A stretch of 64,000 nt of DNA. Origin: Pseudocitrobacter corydidari (lineage in GTDB: Bacteria > Pseudomonadota > Gammaproteobacteria > Enterobacterales > Enterobacteriaceae). Where the stretch lies: NCBI RefSeq assembly GCF_021172065.1, contig NZ_CP087880.1, positions 1,588,583 to 1,652,582 of the forward strand, written 5' to 3'. Positions within the stretch are counted from its first letter, which is position 1. The number at the start of each line of letters is the position of its first letter. Of the stretch, positions 9,942 to 20,138 are shown one piece after another. A program made the position numbers and the translations under genes. The notes beneath the pieces were generated by a model. The model was not told the DNA's origin, made no database searches, and was given only the letters and a program-made list of their open reading frames with translations.

Positions 9942-10094
9942 TTATTTTTTTTTGCGCTCACCAGGATTAAACGACTCAATAAATTCACGTTGTTCGGGGG
10001 TCAATTCCCATGATTCAGGAATTTTGACCTTATCCTGTTTCTCCGGCTGCGGCTTGGGCTGTGCTGGCCGGGGACGACTGGAGATGAACATCAT
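9942..10094 (-). CDS. yciX: Small protein YciX
   Basis: A 50-aa hydrophilic, proline- and charge-rich protein (MMFISSRPRPAQPKPQPEKQ, ending SFNPGERKKK). Its ATG at 10094 overlaps the stop codon of ymiA (TGATG), so translation is coupled, as for the E. coli ymiA-yciX pair. A longer in-frame start at 10136 lies inside ymiA and is less likely. No domain is recognisable and the function is unknown. Confidence 0.8.
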   Translation of the reverse strand: MMFISSRPRPAQPKPQPEKQDKVKIPESWELTPEQREFIESFNPGERKKK

Positions 10095-10222
10095 CAGCCC
10101 CAGTACTTCCAGACAAGCAGTGCAACAACCACCCAAAACAGCGCAGACCCCAGAAACACCGACGCCCAGGCTTTACGCTTCACGTGCGGATCGCGCTGTG
10201 GACCTTTGGTTCCTGACGGCAT
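10094..10222 (-). CDS. ymiA: Small membrane protein YmiA
   Basis: A 42-aa protein with a basic N-terminus (MPSGTKGPQRDPHVKRKAW) and one C-terminal membrane segment (FLGSALFWVVVALLVWKYWG), matching E. coli YmiA in sequence and location between acnA and cysB. Missing from standard ORF predictions because of its size. It overlaps yciX by one base. An AGG ribosome site precedes the ATG at 10222. Function unknown. Confidence 0.88.
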   Translation of the reverse strand: MPSGTKGPQRDPHVKRKAWASVFLGSALFWVVVALLVWKYWG

Positions 10223-10579
10223 CGACAACCTCTTACAATCGATATTACTTATCATTTTGGCACCAAACAATCGGTACGATTAATCATCACTGAGACAAAT
10301 CCTAAATAAAATCTAGTCAAAAATCCAGTGCTTTCGCCAGCTAAAAGGACGCATTTATTTAATCTTTTGACCAAAAATAAATAATTGAACTGCAAAATTT
10401 GCCTTAAGGGGAATTCGTTTCTACTTTTGTGCGCTCACTGGCAATACATTAGCCAAATTAATGAAAAATATAAGGGCATATCGAGAGCAAGATGATTTAG
10501 AGGATGAGAATGAGGAGAGGTATTATTACGATTCAGACGGTATCTCCCGACAGGAGATACCGTTCGGAAATTCAGAGGA
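10223..10579. other. Non-coding gap between ymiA and cysB
   Basis: This 357-bp stretch has no convincing gene. It should contain the ymiA-yciX promoter near 10225-10300 and holds the hairpin downstream of cysB (10537-10563). A 76-codon plus-strand frame at 10461 has no family resemblance and runs into the antisense of cysB. Confidence 0.6.
10537..10563 (-). terminator. Hairpin downstream of cysB
   Basis: A perfect 11-bp inverted repeat (ACGGTATCTCC and GGAGATACCGT, 5-base loop) lies 17 bp after the cysB stop. There is no T run after it on the minus strand, so it is either a weak terminator or an mRNA-stabilising hairpin. Confidence 0.6.
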
Positions 10580-11632
<1,053 letters not shown>

Positions 11633-11682
11633 TCATTTATAGCAAGAGTGTATAGACGGGAACAAAAAATAATAACGCGGTT

Positions 11683-11710
11683 ATAAAAAAGGGCCGATGA
11701 TCGGCCCTTT
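11683..11710 (-). terminator. Intrinsic terminator of topA
   Basis: On the minus strand, a GGGCCGA/TCGGCCC stem with a three-base loop (11691-11707) is followed by six T residues, about 22 bp beyond the topA stop. Confidence 0.9.
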
Positions 11711-11731
11711 GTACGGTTTGTCAGGTGACAA

Positions 11732-14329
11732 TTATTTCTTCGCTTCGACCCATTTACCGTCGACAAAGAAGGCAGACCAACCTGTCGCTTTGCCATCTTT
11801 CTCAGAAGAAACATACTGCTGCTTCGTCTTACGGCTGAAGCGCACCATCGTCTTATTACCTTGTGGATCTTCCTGCGGCGCATCGGCCAGATAACGCAGT
11901 TTCTCCGGCAGACGATCGCGGAATCGGAACAGCTCTTCGACCAACGGCGCGCGGGTTTCACGCGATTTCGGGAAGGTGTTCGCCGCCAGGAAGACCCCGG
12001 CAGCACCATCACGCAGTACGAAGTAGGCGTCAGATTTCTCGCACGGCAACTCCGGCAACGGAACCGGATCTTCTTTCGGCGGAGCGACTTCACCGTTACG
12101 CAGGATCTTACGGGTGTTTTTACACTCTTCGTTAGTGCAGGCCATGTACTTACCAAAACGCCCCATTTTCAGGTGCATTTCAGAACCACATTTCTCGCAC
12201 TCGACGATCGGGCCGTCATAACCCTTGATGCGGAATTCACCCTCTTCGATCTCGTAACCGTCACAGGTCGGGTTATTACCGCAAACGTGCAGCTTGCGCT
12301 TCGGATCGATGAGATAGCTGTCCATCGCCGTGCCGCATTTCTGGCAGCGACGTTTTGCGCGCAGCGCGTTGGTTTCAGCGTCATCGCCTTCCAGCACGTT
12401 CAGCACTTCGTTTTCCGGCACCAGGTTGATGGTGGTTTTGCAGCGCTCTTTCGGCGACAGCGCATAACCGGAGCAGCCCAGGAATACCCCCGTGCTGGCG
12501 GTACGAATACCCATCTTGCGACCGCAGGTCGGGCAATCGATGCTGGTTAGCACCATCTCGTTCGGCTGCATGCCACCCTCTTCTGGCGGTTTCTCAGCCG
12601 TTTCGAGCTGTTTGGTGAAATCACCGAAGAAGAGATCCAGCACCTGCTTCCACTCGGCTTCGTGGTTTGCCACGCGGTCGAGATGGTCTTCCATCTGTGC
12701 GGTAAAATCGTAGTTCATCAGTTCGCGGAAGTTCGCTTCCAGACGATCGGTGACGATCTCACCCATTTTTTCAGCGTAGAAACGACGGTTTTCGGTGCGC
12801 ACATAGCCGCGATCCTGAATGGTCGAAATGATCGACGCATAGGTGGACGGACGGCCAATACCGCGTTTTTCCAGCTCTTTAACCAGTGAGGCTTCGCTAA
12901 AGCGCGCCGGCGGTTTGGTGAAATGCTGAGCTGGCGTCAGTTCAACCAGAGAGAGTTTGTCTCCCTGATTAACCATTGGCAGCGTGCGATCTTCATCGCC
13001 TTTGCGCAGCGCAGGCATGACTTTCGTCCAGCCATCAAAACGCAGGGTACGACCGCGCGCCTTGAGTTTGAAATCACCCGCCTGCACCGTCAGCGTCGTG
13101 GAGTCGTACTGCGCCGGTGTCATCTGACAGGCGACGAACTGACGCCAGATCAGCTGATACAGTTTTTGCGCATCGGCTTCCATATCTTTCAGCGATTCAG
13201 CCACCACCGAGACATCGGAAGGACGAATCGCTTCGTGCGCTTCCTGAGAATTCTCTTTGCTGGCGTACTGGTTCGGGTTCTTCGGCAGATATTTATCACC
13301 AAAGTTATCGCCGATATAACCACGCACCATGCTTACTGCGTCCTGGCTCAGGTTGGTAGAGTCGGTACGCATATAAGTAATGTGGCCTGCTTCATACAGA
13401 CGCTGCGCCATCATCATGGTTTTTTTCACGCCAAAGCCCAGACGTGTGCTGGCGGCTTGCTGTAACGTGGAAGTGATAAAAGGCGCGCCAGGTTTGCTGC
13501 TGGTCGGTTTATCTTCACGCTCAAGGACGCTGTAGCTCGCTTTTTCCAGCAGGCTAACGGCGGCCATTGTCTCGTCGCGGCTTACCGGACGGAAGGCTTT
13601 ATCTTTCTGATGCGTCACTTCCAGCGGCAACGCATCGCCGCCCGGCGTAGTGGTGCTGGCTACCACGTCCCAGAACTCTTCCGGTACGAAGGCTTTGATT
13701 TCGCGTTCGCGCTCAACCACCAGACGCACGGCAACGGACTGCACGCGGCCTGCGGACAAACCACGGGCGATTTTTTTCCACAGCAACGGCGACACCATAT
13801 AGCCCACTACGCGGTCCATAAAGCGACGCGCCTGCTGCGCGTTAACACGATCGATATTCAGTTCGCCCGGCTTTTCAAACGCCTGACGAATCGCATTTTT
13901 TGTAATTTCGTTGAACACCACGCGGCTATAGCGCGAATCATCTCCACCAATCACTTCCCGCAGGTGCCATGCAATGGCTTCCCCTTCGCGGTCAAGGTCG
14001 GTTGCGAGATAGATGTGGTCGGCTTTTTCCGCCAGTTGCTTAAGTTCTGAAACTACCTTTTCTTTACCCGGGAGCACTTCGTAGTGCGCTTTCCAGTCAT
14101 GCCATGGGTCAACGCCCATGCGATTAACCAGCGCGCCACGTTCATCCTTTTTAGGCTTTTTGGCCGTTTTGGTGGAGGCAGAGTCAGCGCTCTTTTTGGC
14201 GGCTGAGCCACTTGTCGGCAAATCGCGGATATGACCGACGCTGGACTTAACCACGTAGTCATTACCCAGATACTTATTGATCGTTTTGGCTTTTGCCGGG
14301 GACTCAACGATAACGAGAGCTTTACCCAT
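11732..14329 (-). CDS. topA: DNA topoisomerase I
   Basis: Type IA topoisomerase that relaxes negative supercoils by single-strand passage. The 865-aa product matches E. coli TopA in length. An N-terminal Toprim domain is present ([11 protein letters not shown], then DLDREGEAI). The active-site Tyr is in [10 protein letters not shown] near 319. The C-terminal part has three CxxC...C zinc-ribbon repeats (CPTCGRK, CQKCGTA, CEKCGSE) and two further ribbon-like domains. The ATG at 14329 is chosen over the in-frame GTG two codons upstream because it has the better spacing from AAAGG. It ends in an intrinsic terminator and is divergent from yciN. Confidence 0.97.
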   Translation of the reverse strand: MGKALVIVESPAKAKTINKYLGNDYVVKSSVGHIRDLPTSGSAAKKSADSASTKTAKKPKKDERGALVNRMGVDPWHDWKAHYEVLPGKEKVVSELKQLAEKADHIYLATDLDREGEAIAWHLREVIGGDDSRYSRVVFNEITKNAIRQAFEKPGELNIDRVNAQQARRFMDRVVGYMVSPLLWKKIARGLSAGRVQSVAVRLVVEREREIKAFVPEEFWDVVASTTTPGGDALPLEVTHQKDKAFRPVSRDETMAAVSLLEKASYSVLEREDKPTSSKPGAPFITSTLQQAASTRLGFGVKKTMMMAQRLYEAGHITYMRTDSTNLSQDAVSMVRGYIGDNFGDKYLPKNPNQYASKENSQEAHEAIRPSDVSVVAESLKDMEADAQKLYQLIWRQFVACQMTPAQYDSTTLTVQAGDFKLKARGRTLRFDGWTKVMPALRKGDEDRTLPMVNQGDKLSLVELTPAQHFTKPPARFSEASLVKELEKRGIGRPSTYASIISTIQDRGYVRTENRRFYAEKMGEIVTDRLEANFRELMNYDFTAQMEDHLDRVANHEAEWKQVLDLFFGDFTKQLETAEKPPEEGGMQPNEMVLTSIDCPTCGRKMGIRTASTGVFLGCSGYALSPKERCKTTINLVPENEVLNVLEGDDAETNALRAKRRCQKCGTAMDSYLIDPKRKLHVCGNNPTCDGYEIEEGEFRIKGYDGPIVECEKCGSEMHLKMGRFGKYMACTNEECKNTRKILRNGEVAPPKEDPVPLPELPCEKSDAYFVLRDGAAGVFLAANTFPKSRETRAPLVEELFRFRDRLPEKLRYLADAPQEDPQGNKTMVRFSRKTKQQYVSSEKDGKATGWSAFFVDGKWVEAKK

Positions 14330-14736
14330 ATTCACCTTTACCTAATTTGATTCTTCCAGAATACATCGCACATTGAGTCACCTTTCCACTGGCGACAAGC
14401 CTTGTATGTTGCGGCGGTCTCAATGGATATCAACCCTTTAGCCACCCACTTCACATCCTGAAGCCAGGCGGTTGAGTTCACTGACGTTTTACCGCCAGGT
14501 GCTATAGCACGAAGAATTTTCGGTCGAATGTCAAGCAAATCTGTTGCCAGATTGCCGAAAGCGTCACACTGTACCTGATAAAATTCGTTACGCAACTTTA
14601 TTAGCACGCATTTGTTAAACGCGCCAGAAAGGCAGGTGCAGGCTCAACCTTAACTATAGCCCTGAAGTTTCAAGGGAGTATTTGCCCCGAGCGCGTGCCC
14701 GGCGTAAACTAGGGGAAGTTTTTCGAGGAGTAGAAA
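14330..14736. promoter_or_regulatory. topA-yciN divergent regulatory region
   Basis: About 400 bp between two divergent genes. In E. coli this interval holds several topA promoters, including supercoiling- and stress-responsive ones. I see no single unambiguous -35/-10 pair. It also contains the doubtful 89-codon frame described separately. Confidence 0.5.
14338..14607 (-). CDS. Possible 89-aa upstream ORF of topA
   Basis: An open frame beginning with GTG at 14607 and ending TAA only 8 bases before the topA start. The predicted product is a neutral mix of residues ([18 protein letters not shown]...) and not obviously random, but it matches no family I know. It has rare codons (ATA, CTA, AGG, CGA) and no clear ribosome site, and E. 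coli has no annotated gene here. It may be a leader region or topA promoter DNA that happens to be open. Confidence 0.22.
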   Translation of the reverse strand: MLIKLRNEFYQVQCDAFGNLATDLLDIRPKILRAIAPGGKTSVNSTAWLQDVKWVAKGLISIETAATYKACRQWKGDSMCDVFWKNQIR

Positions 14737-14988
14737 ATGTCTGGTAATACACAACCCATCGATCGTCAAACTCTGCTTATTGAAGCAAACCGACTCATCC
14801 GTGAACATGAAGATACCTTAGCTGGCATCGAAGCCACGGGCGTAGAACAGCGCAATGGCGTATTGATATTCAGCGGCGAGTATTTCCTGGATGAACAAGG
14901 CCTGCCCACGCCGAAAAGCACGGCAGTATTTAACATGTTTAAATACCTTGCCCATCAGCTTTCCGAGAAATATCACCTGGTCGACTAA
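14737..14988 (+). CDS. yciN: YciN family protein
   Basis: An 83-aa soluble protein highly similar to E. coli YciN ([33 protein letters not shown]). No catalytic motif is visible and the biochemical role is unknown. AGGAG precedes the ATG at 14737. It stands alone between divergent topA and convergent sohB. Confidence 0.93.
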   Translation: MSGNTQPIDRQTLLIEANRLIREHEDTLAGIEATGVEQRNGVLIFSGEYFLDEQGLPTPKSTAVFNMFKYLAHQLSEKYHLVD

Positions 14989-15011
14989 CACACGTTGAGT
15001 CAGGCGATCTC

Positions 15012-15040
15012 ACAGCCCGGCAGTGAGCCTACCGGGCTGT
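15012..15040 (+). terminator. Hairpin between yciN and sohB
   Basis: A perfect 9-bp stem ACAGCCCGG/CCGGGCTGT (15012-15020 with 15032-15040) lies between the convergent genes. There is no long T run on either strand, so it is a probable bidirectional stop rather than a canonical terminator. Confidence 0.6.
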
Positions 15041-15048
15041 CCTGAGAC

Positions 15049-16095
15049 TTACATCAACGGCTTTTGCCCCCGCTGCCACCAGCGCAGCAGCAGACGATCC
15101 GCACTTTCTGCCGCACTCCCGGTGAAACGGTCCATCATTTTCTTGCGCTGTTTATAACTTACGCTCATCACTTCGCGATCTTTCATCAGGTTCAGCAGCA
15201 GTTCATCGCTGGTACCCACTTCATCCACCAGCCCTTTCTCCTGCGCCTGCACGCCGTACCAGTGCTCACCAGTTGCCACCGCGTCGATATCAAGCGTTGG
15301 TCGCATCTCTTTAACGAAAGCCTTAAACAGATGATGAGTTTCGTTAAGATCTTCGCGGAATTTCTGCCGCCCCTCTTCCGTGTTTTCCCCCAGCAGCGTC
15401 AGGGTACGTTTGTACTGACCCGCCGTGTGCAGTTCGATATCAATATCTTTATTTTTCAGAAAACGATGCAGGTTCGGAATTTGTGCGACCACGCCAATGG
15501 AGCCAAGAATGGCAAACGGCGCAGCGACGATTTTATTCGCCACGCAGGCCATCATATAGCCCCCGCTGGCCGCCACTTTATCGACCGCCACCGTCAACGG
15601 GATCTGCTTATCGCGGATGCGTTGTAGCTGAGACGACGCCAGGCCGTAACCGTGCACCACGCCACCAGGGCTTTCCAGACGCACCACCACTTCATCCTGC
15701 GGCGTGGCGACCGTCAGCACCGCAGTGACCTCTTCACGCAGCGAGGCGACTTCATGCGCATCCATACTGCCTTTAAAATCAATCACCCACACGCGCGGTT
15801 TGCCTGAAGGCGTGGCATTACCCTGTTTGGCCTTTGCTTTTGCCGCCTTTGCCTCAAGTTTGGCTTTTTTCTTCTGTTCTTTATGCCAGAGTTTTTGCTG
15901 TGGGCCATCGAGCAGCGCCACCGCTAAATCCTCCTGCATCTCTTTATGTTGTTCGCTGAGATTGGTTACCCGCAGCTCTCCACGTTGCCGCTTGCGCTGT
16001 GATAAATTGATAATAAGTGCTGCGATTACAATGATTGCGACGACAACCGTCACGATCTTCGCCAAAAACAGACCATATTGAAAAAGAATTTCCAC
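15049..16095 (-). CDS. sohB: Inner-membrane serine protease SohB
   Basis: Signal-peptide-peptidase-A-like (peptidase S49) protease anchored by an N-terminal membrane segment (about 8-30), followed by a Lys/Ala-rich linker (about 71-92) and the protease domain. Nucleophile S177 (AASGGY) and general base K229 (GQYKRTL) form the expected Ser-Lys dyad. The start is GTG at 16095, preceded by AAGGTG at suitable spacing, giving 348 aa against 349 in E. coli. The longer frame adds 41 residues with no family similarity. The C-terminal RWWQRGQKPLM is conserved. Suppressor of htrA defects in E. coli. Confidence 0.93.
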   Translation of the reverse strand: MEILFQYGLFLAKIVTVVVAIIVIAALIINLSQRKRQRGELRVTNLSEQHKEMQEDLAVALLDGPQQKLWHKEQKKKAKLEAKAAKAKAKQGNATPSGKPRVWVIDFKGSMDAHEVASLREEVTAVLTVATPQDEVVVRLESPGGVVHGYGLASSQLQRIRDKQIPLTVAVDKVAASGGYMMACVANKIVAAPFAILGSIGVVAQIPNLHRFLKNKDIDIELHTAGQYKRTLTLLGENTEEGRQKFREDLNETHHLFKAFVKEMRPTLDIDAVATGEHWYGVQAQEKGLVDEVGTSDELLLNLMKDREVMSVSYKQRKKMMDRFTGSAAESADRLLLRWWQRGQKPLM

Positions 16096-16346
16096 GCTTT
16101 CACCTTGTACAAATCCACTGAATCTGTGACCAGTGTACAACACCGTTTTCGCTACGTCTCGACCACGATTAAAGCCTGCGAGACGCTTTCCGTAATTCAA
16201 ATTGGCTGATGAAATCATTGCAAATTGTTAATTTTACGTTGACTCTCCTCCTGGCTGATTGAAATAGTGGCGCGATTAGGGCATAAAGCCCAAAAGCCAT
16301 GAAAAGAACACAGATTGTGGTAGCGAAAAGCCACAAAGGAGTCGTC

Positions 16347-17105
16347 GTGCACTACCAGCCTAAACGCGATTTGTTGCAAAACCGTATAATTCTGGTCACC
16401 GGTGCCAGTGATGGTATTGGTCGGGAAGCAGCCATCACCTACGCACGCTATAGCGCCAGCGTGGTTTTACTGGGTCGTAATGAAGAAAAATTACGCGCCG
16501 TCGCGCAAGAAATTGAAAACCACGGCGGATTGCCCGTACGCTGGTTCACCCTCGACCTGCTCACCTGTACACCACAGGATTGCCAGCAGGTTGCTCAGCA
16601 AATCAGCATGCATTACCCGCGCCTTGACGGCGTGCTGCATAACGCCGGGCTGCTCGGCGAAGTGGTGCCAATGTCTGAACAGAATCCCGACATCTGGCAG
16701 CAGGTGATGCAGGTTAACGTCAATGGCACCTTTATGTTGACCCAGGCGTTACTGCCGCTGTTGTTGCAGTCTGAAGCAGGCACACTGGTCTTTACCTCCT
16801 CAAGCGTAGGCCGCCAGGGGCGCGCCAACTGGGGGGCCTATTCCGTGTCCAAATTCGCCACCGAAGGCATGATGCAGGTGCTCGCCGAGGAGTATCAAAA
16901 CCGCCTGCGCGTCAATTGCATTAACCCGGGCGGTACGCGAACCGGCATGCGTGCCAGCGCATTTCCGACGGAAGATCCGTTAAAACTGAAAACACCTGCC
17001 GATATTATGCCGCTCTATTTGTGGCTGATGGGCGACGATAGCCGCCGCAAAACAGGGATGACTTTCGATGCCCAACCAGGCCGTAAACCGGGGATAGCCC
17101 AATGA
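16347..17105 (+). CDS. yciK: Short-chain dehydrogenase YciK
   Basis: NAD(P)-dependent oxidoreductase of the SDR family, 252 aa. The cofactor motif GASDGIG is at 19-25, NAG at 99-101, and the catalytic Ser, Tyr165 and Lys169 are in SSSVGRQ...YSVSK. The start is GTG at 16347 with AAAGGAG six bases upstream. This matches the MHYQPK start of E. coli YciK, and the 16-codon longer frame is rejected. Its stop overlaps the btuR start (ATGA), so the two form an operon. The physiological substrate is not known. Confidence 0.94.
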   Translation: MHYQPKRDLLQNRIILVTGASDGIGREAAITYARYSASVVLLGRNEEKLRAVAQEIENHGGLPVRWFTLDLLTCTPQDCQQVAQQISMHYPRLDGVLHNAGLLGEVVPMSEQNPDIWQQVMQVNVNGTFMLTQALLPLLLQSEAGTLVFTSSSVGRQGRANWGAYSVSKFATEGMMQVLAEEYQNRLRVNCINPGGTRTGMRASAFPTEDPLKLKTPADIMPLYLWLMGDDSRRKTGMTFDAQPGRKPGIAQ

Positions 17106-17692
17106 GTGATGAACGTTACCGCGAGCGCCAGCAGCGCGTGAAAGATAAAGTCGATGCCCGTGTGGCCGCCGCTCAGGAAGAACGTGGCATTGTCATGGTT
17201 TTCACCGGCAATGGGAAAGGCAAAACCACCGCCGCCTTTGGGACGGCGACGCGCGCCGTCGGACACGGCAAAAAAGTCGGTGTCATCCAGTTTATTAAGG
17301 GCACCTGGCCCAATGGTGAGCGTAATTTGCTGGAGCCGCACGGTGTCGAGTTTCAGGTAATGGCGACCGGCTTTACCTGGAATACGCAGGACCGTGAGAG
17401 CGATACGGCCGCCTGTATGGCCGTCTGGCAACACGCAAAACGCATGCTGGCCGATGCATCCCTGGACCTGGTTGTGCTTGATGAGCTGACCTATATGGTG
17501 GCCTATGACTATTTGCCGCTGGAAGAAGTACTGAGCGCGTTACGCCAGCGCCCGGCGCACCAGTCGGTGATCATTACCGGTCGCGGCTGTCATCGTGAAA
17601 TCACCGAGATGGCCGATACCGTCAGTGAACTGCGTCCGGTGAAACATGCGTTCGATGCGGGTATTAAAGCGCAGATTGGCATCGATTATTAA
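17102..17692 (+). CDS. btuR: Corrinoid adenosyltransferase
   Basis: BtuR/CobA (CobO type) transfers the 5'-deoxyadenosyl group of ATP to cob(I)alamin or cobinamide, making coenzyme B12. The 196-aa length equals E. coli BtuR. The ATP-binding P-loop GNGKGKTT is at 36-43, and the C-terminal VKHAFDAGIKAQIGIDY is conserved. Translationally coupled to yciK. In E. coli rluB follows directly, whereas here a siderophore receptor gene has been placed between them. Confidence 0.97.
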   Translation: MSDERYRERQQRVKDKVDARVAAAQEERGIVMVFTGNGKGKTTAAFGTATRAVGHGKKVGVIQFIKGTWPNGERNLLEPHGVEFQVMATGFTWNTQDRESDTAACMAVWQHAKRMLADASLDLVVLDELTYMVAYDYLPLEEVLSALRQRPAHQSVIITGRGCHREITEMADTVSELRPVKHAFDAGIKAQIGIDY

Positions 17693-17700
17693 ACGAAGAA

Positions 17701-17728
17701 ATGCCGGAAAGGTGAACCTTTCCGGCAT
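17701..17728. terminator. Bidirectional hairpin between btuR and the siderophore receptor gene
   Basis: A perfect 12-bp stem (ATGCCGGAAAGG/CCTTTCCGGCAT) with a TGAA loop is centred between the convergent genes. No strong T run is present, so it probably acts as a shared stop or 3' stabiliser. Confidence 0.7.
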
Positions 17729-17734
17729 GACATC

Positions 17735-19927
17735 TTAGAACGAGACGGTTACGCCTGCGTAGTACGCGCGGCCCGGTTCGTTGTAGGTGGATGCGCCATC
17801 GTTTTCGCGATAAACCCGTTTATCAAACAGGTTGTTGATCCCGGCATTGGCGCGCAGGTTTTTGGTGATATCGTAATTGACGTTCAGGCCAAAAATGGAG
17901 TACGGGCTGATTTCACGGTTCGACATCTCGCCCGCTTCGTTGCGGATCTCCGCATTCTGGCGCGGCTTCTGACGGCCATACTGTGTCCAGCTTAATGTGG
18001 TATCCAGTTTGTCGGTGATCTGCCAGTCAAGCTGCGAGTTAATGGTAAATTCCGGAATAACCGAGAGCGGGTTTCCGGTTTTTTTGCTCTCAGAGCGGAA
18101 CATGTAGGTTGCGTTGGTGCGCCACTCAAGCACATCGCGCAGCACTGGAATGGTCAGGTTGCCTTCCAGACCTTCAACGATCGCTTTGCCACCGTTTTCC
18201 CAGCGCAGGATATTGGCGCCATTTGAGGCGTAACCCACCACGTCGTCCCCGGCCACGATTTTGTTTTTATAATCGTTGCGGAACCAGGTCACCCCTGCCG
18301 CATAGCCATTGTCATGGAACTCAATCCCCACTTCTTTATTGACGCTGATTTCCGGGTCGAGGTCTTCATTACCCAGCAGGAAACAGCTGCCGGAGCTCAC
18401 GCTCACCGGGCAACCGTTGCCACGGGTTGAGAGCAGATAACCTTCGGTAGACTGGTACAGATTTGGCGCTTTAAACGCTCGCGCGATCCCCGCTTTCAGG
18501 GTGAACATATCGCCTAACCCCTGCGAAATGTTCAGGCTCGGGCTCCAGTTGGCTCCAAAAGTGTCGTGATAATCAAAACGCAAACCAGGCAGAACCTGGG
18601 TGCTGTCCGTCGCGGCAATGTTATCTTCAAAATAGAGAGAGCTGATGGTTGAACTGTTTTTGCTGCTGCGGTCGCTGGCGCTGCCCGAAACATTACCCAC
18701 CGTTACGCCCGTGCTATCGGTCGCCGTCATAGAGGCAGGATCATTCAGTTCATCACGGTTCCACTCCGCGCCCAGCGTGACGGTTTGATCCACCAGCAGC
18801 TGGAGCGGGAAGTTTACTTCGCCACCGGCACGATAGCTTTCGAGACGGCTGGTTGAATAATCGTCACTGTTGATCATCCCTTCCACTTTACCGGTGGAGC
18901 CTTCATCAAGACGCGTGTTGTTGGTTTTTTCGTAGTTGAAGTTGAGTTTAGACGTTCCCCAGTCCCAGATACCGTTATAGGTGATGCCGTAGTTCTGGCG
19001 GTACATGCGGTTGGTCTCATCACCATACAGCGTCTTAATTAACCCACCCGGGCTGACGTTGCTGTTGCTGTATTGAGTATCGCCCGCATAGATATTCCCC
19101 TGACGACTATAGCCATAGCTGAAGTCGACAATTTGCAACGGGGTAATTTTCCATGACACGACCGCGTTGATATCTTTATTGCGCACGCCTTCACGCCCCG
19201 CAGCGGCGGAACCGTTCTGGGCGGTGTTGATATCATAAGCATCGGCGTCCGTTTTGTTCAGGTTGCCGTACAGGCGCATAGTGAGCGCATCACCGGCCAG
19301 CGGTCCGCTCAGGTTAAAGTTTGCGCGTTTGGTCGCGCCCTCTTTGCTGTCTTCCGGCTGATTAGTGAACAGTGAGAGCGAGCCGTGCCAGTCGTTGGTC
19401 GGACGTTTGGTAATGATATTCACCACCCCGCCCGCCGCACCGGAGCCATAGCGCGCCGCCGCCGGGCCACGAATCACTTCGATGCGCTCAACCATTTCCG
19501 CCGGAACCCAGTTGGTGTCACCGCGCGTATCACGCTCTCCACGCCAGCTGTAACGAACAGAGTTGCGCGAGGTTACCGGTACGCCATCGACCATGATGAG
19601 GGTATTTTCCGGCCCCATGCCGCGGATATCAATCTGACGGTTGTTGCCACGGCTGCCGCTGGCGCTGTTGCCTGTCAGGTTAACACCGGGCATTTTGCGG
19701 ATGATGTCGGAGAGGTCATTCACCGGCGGGCTCTTCTGGATATCTTCAGCGGTGATGGTCGAAACGCCCGGCTGCTGTTTCAGTTCCTGCTCGGCGGTCA
19801 CGATCATGGTTTCGTTATCGGCGAGCGGTTCTGTCGGGTCTTCATTGGCGGCCCATGCGCTGGTGCTCAGTAAGCTGGCCAAAAAGAGTGCAATCGGTTT
19901 TTTTCGTGTTGTTACAGAAGTTAACAT
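17735..19927 (-). CDS. TonB-dependent catecholate siderophore receptor (FepA/IroN type)
   Basis: Outer-membrane ferric-siderophore receptor, 730 aa. A signal peptide ends at about residue 26 (STSAWA), a TonB-box-like ETMIVTA lies near 39-45, the plug domain spans about 45-180 (DLSDIIRKMPGVNLTGNSASGSRGNNRQ, RIEVIRGPAAARYGSGAAGGVVNI), and a beta barrel ends in the canonical terminal Phe (YYAGVTVSF). The plug and EPGRAYYAGV ending resemble IroN and FepA closely, pointing to enterobactin- or salmochelin-class ligands. IroN versus FepA cannot be settled by eye. The ATG at 19927 has AGGGA eight bases upstream. A Fur box precedes it. It is absent from this locus in E. coli. Confidence 0.92.
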   Translation of the reverse strand: MLTSVTTRKKPIALFLASLLSTSAWAANEDPTEPLADNETMIVTAEQELKQQPGVSTITAEDIQKSPPVNDLSDIIRKMPGVNLTGNSASGSRGNNRQIDIRGMGPENTLIMVDGVPVTSRNSVRYSWRGERDTRGDTNWVPAEMVERIEVIRGPAAARYGSGAAGGVVNIITKRPTNDWHGSLSLFTNQPEDSKEGATKRANFNLSGPLAGDALTMRLYGNLNKTDADAYDINTAQNGSAAAGREGVRNKDINAVVSWKITPLQIVDFSYGYSRQGNIYAGDTQYSNSNVSPGGLIKTLYGDETNRMYRQNYGITYNGIWDWGTSKLNFNYEKTNNTRLDEGSTGKVEGMINSDDYSTSRLESYRAGGEVNFPLQLLVDQTVTLGAEWNRDELNDPASMTATDSTGVTVGNVSGSASDRSSKNSSTISSLYFEDNIAATDSTQVLPGLRFDYHDTFGANWSPSLNISQGLGDMFTLKAGIARAFKAPNLYQSTEGYLLSTRGNGCPVSVSSGSCFLLGNEDLDPEISVNKEVGIEFHDNGYAAGVTWFRNDYKNKIVAGDDVVGYASNGANILRWENGGKAIVEGLEGNLTIPVLRDVLEWRTNATYMFRSESKKTGNPLSVIPEFTINSQLDWQITDKLDTTLSWTQYGRQKPRQNAEIRNEAGEMSNREISPYSIFGLNVNYDITKNLRANAGINNLFDKRVYRENDGASTYNEPGRAYYAGVTVSF

Positions 19928-19968
19928 GCCTTCATTCCCTGTCATGAATCACAAAATTCAAGTGCGCA

Positions 19969-19995
19969 TACTAATGATAATTATTCGCATTTCAC
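19969..19995 (-). promoter_or_regulatory. Fur box upstream of the siderophore receptor gene
   Basis: The sequence around 19972-19989 reads, on the minus strand, GCGAATAATTATCATTAG, a good match to overlapping NAT-A/T-AT Fur hexamers. It lies about 45 bp before the receptor start, a position suited to iron-dependent repression. Confidence 0.75.
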
Positions 19996-20084
19996 ATATG
20001 ATTCATGGAATCTCCTTCACATCTCCTTTTTTGGCTACAAAACAACCAAATCGATAGATTTTGTGAAGGCGGAAAGTCAGGCAC

Positions 20085-20119
20085 AAAAAAAACCGGGCAA
20101 ACATTGCTGTTTGCCCGGC
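20085..20119 (-). terminator. Intrinsic terminator of rluB
   Basis: An 11-bp stem (CCGGGCAAACA/TGTTTGCCCGG) with a run of eight T residues on the minus strand, 20 bp after the rluB stop. Confidence 0.9.
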
Positions 20120-20138
20120 TTGATAATCAGGAGGTTGA

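Noticed and set aside
11861..12550. 229-codon plus-strand frame opposite topA
   Set aside because: Antisense shadow of the conserved zinc-ribbon region of topA, with no ribosome site or known domain.
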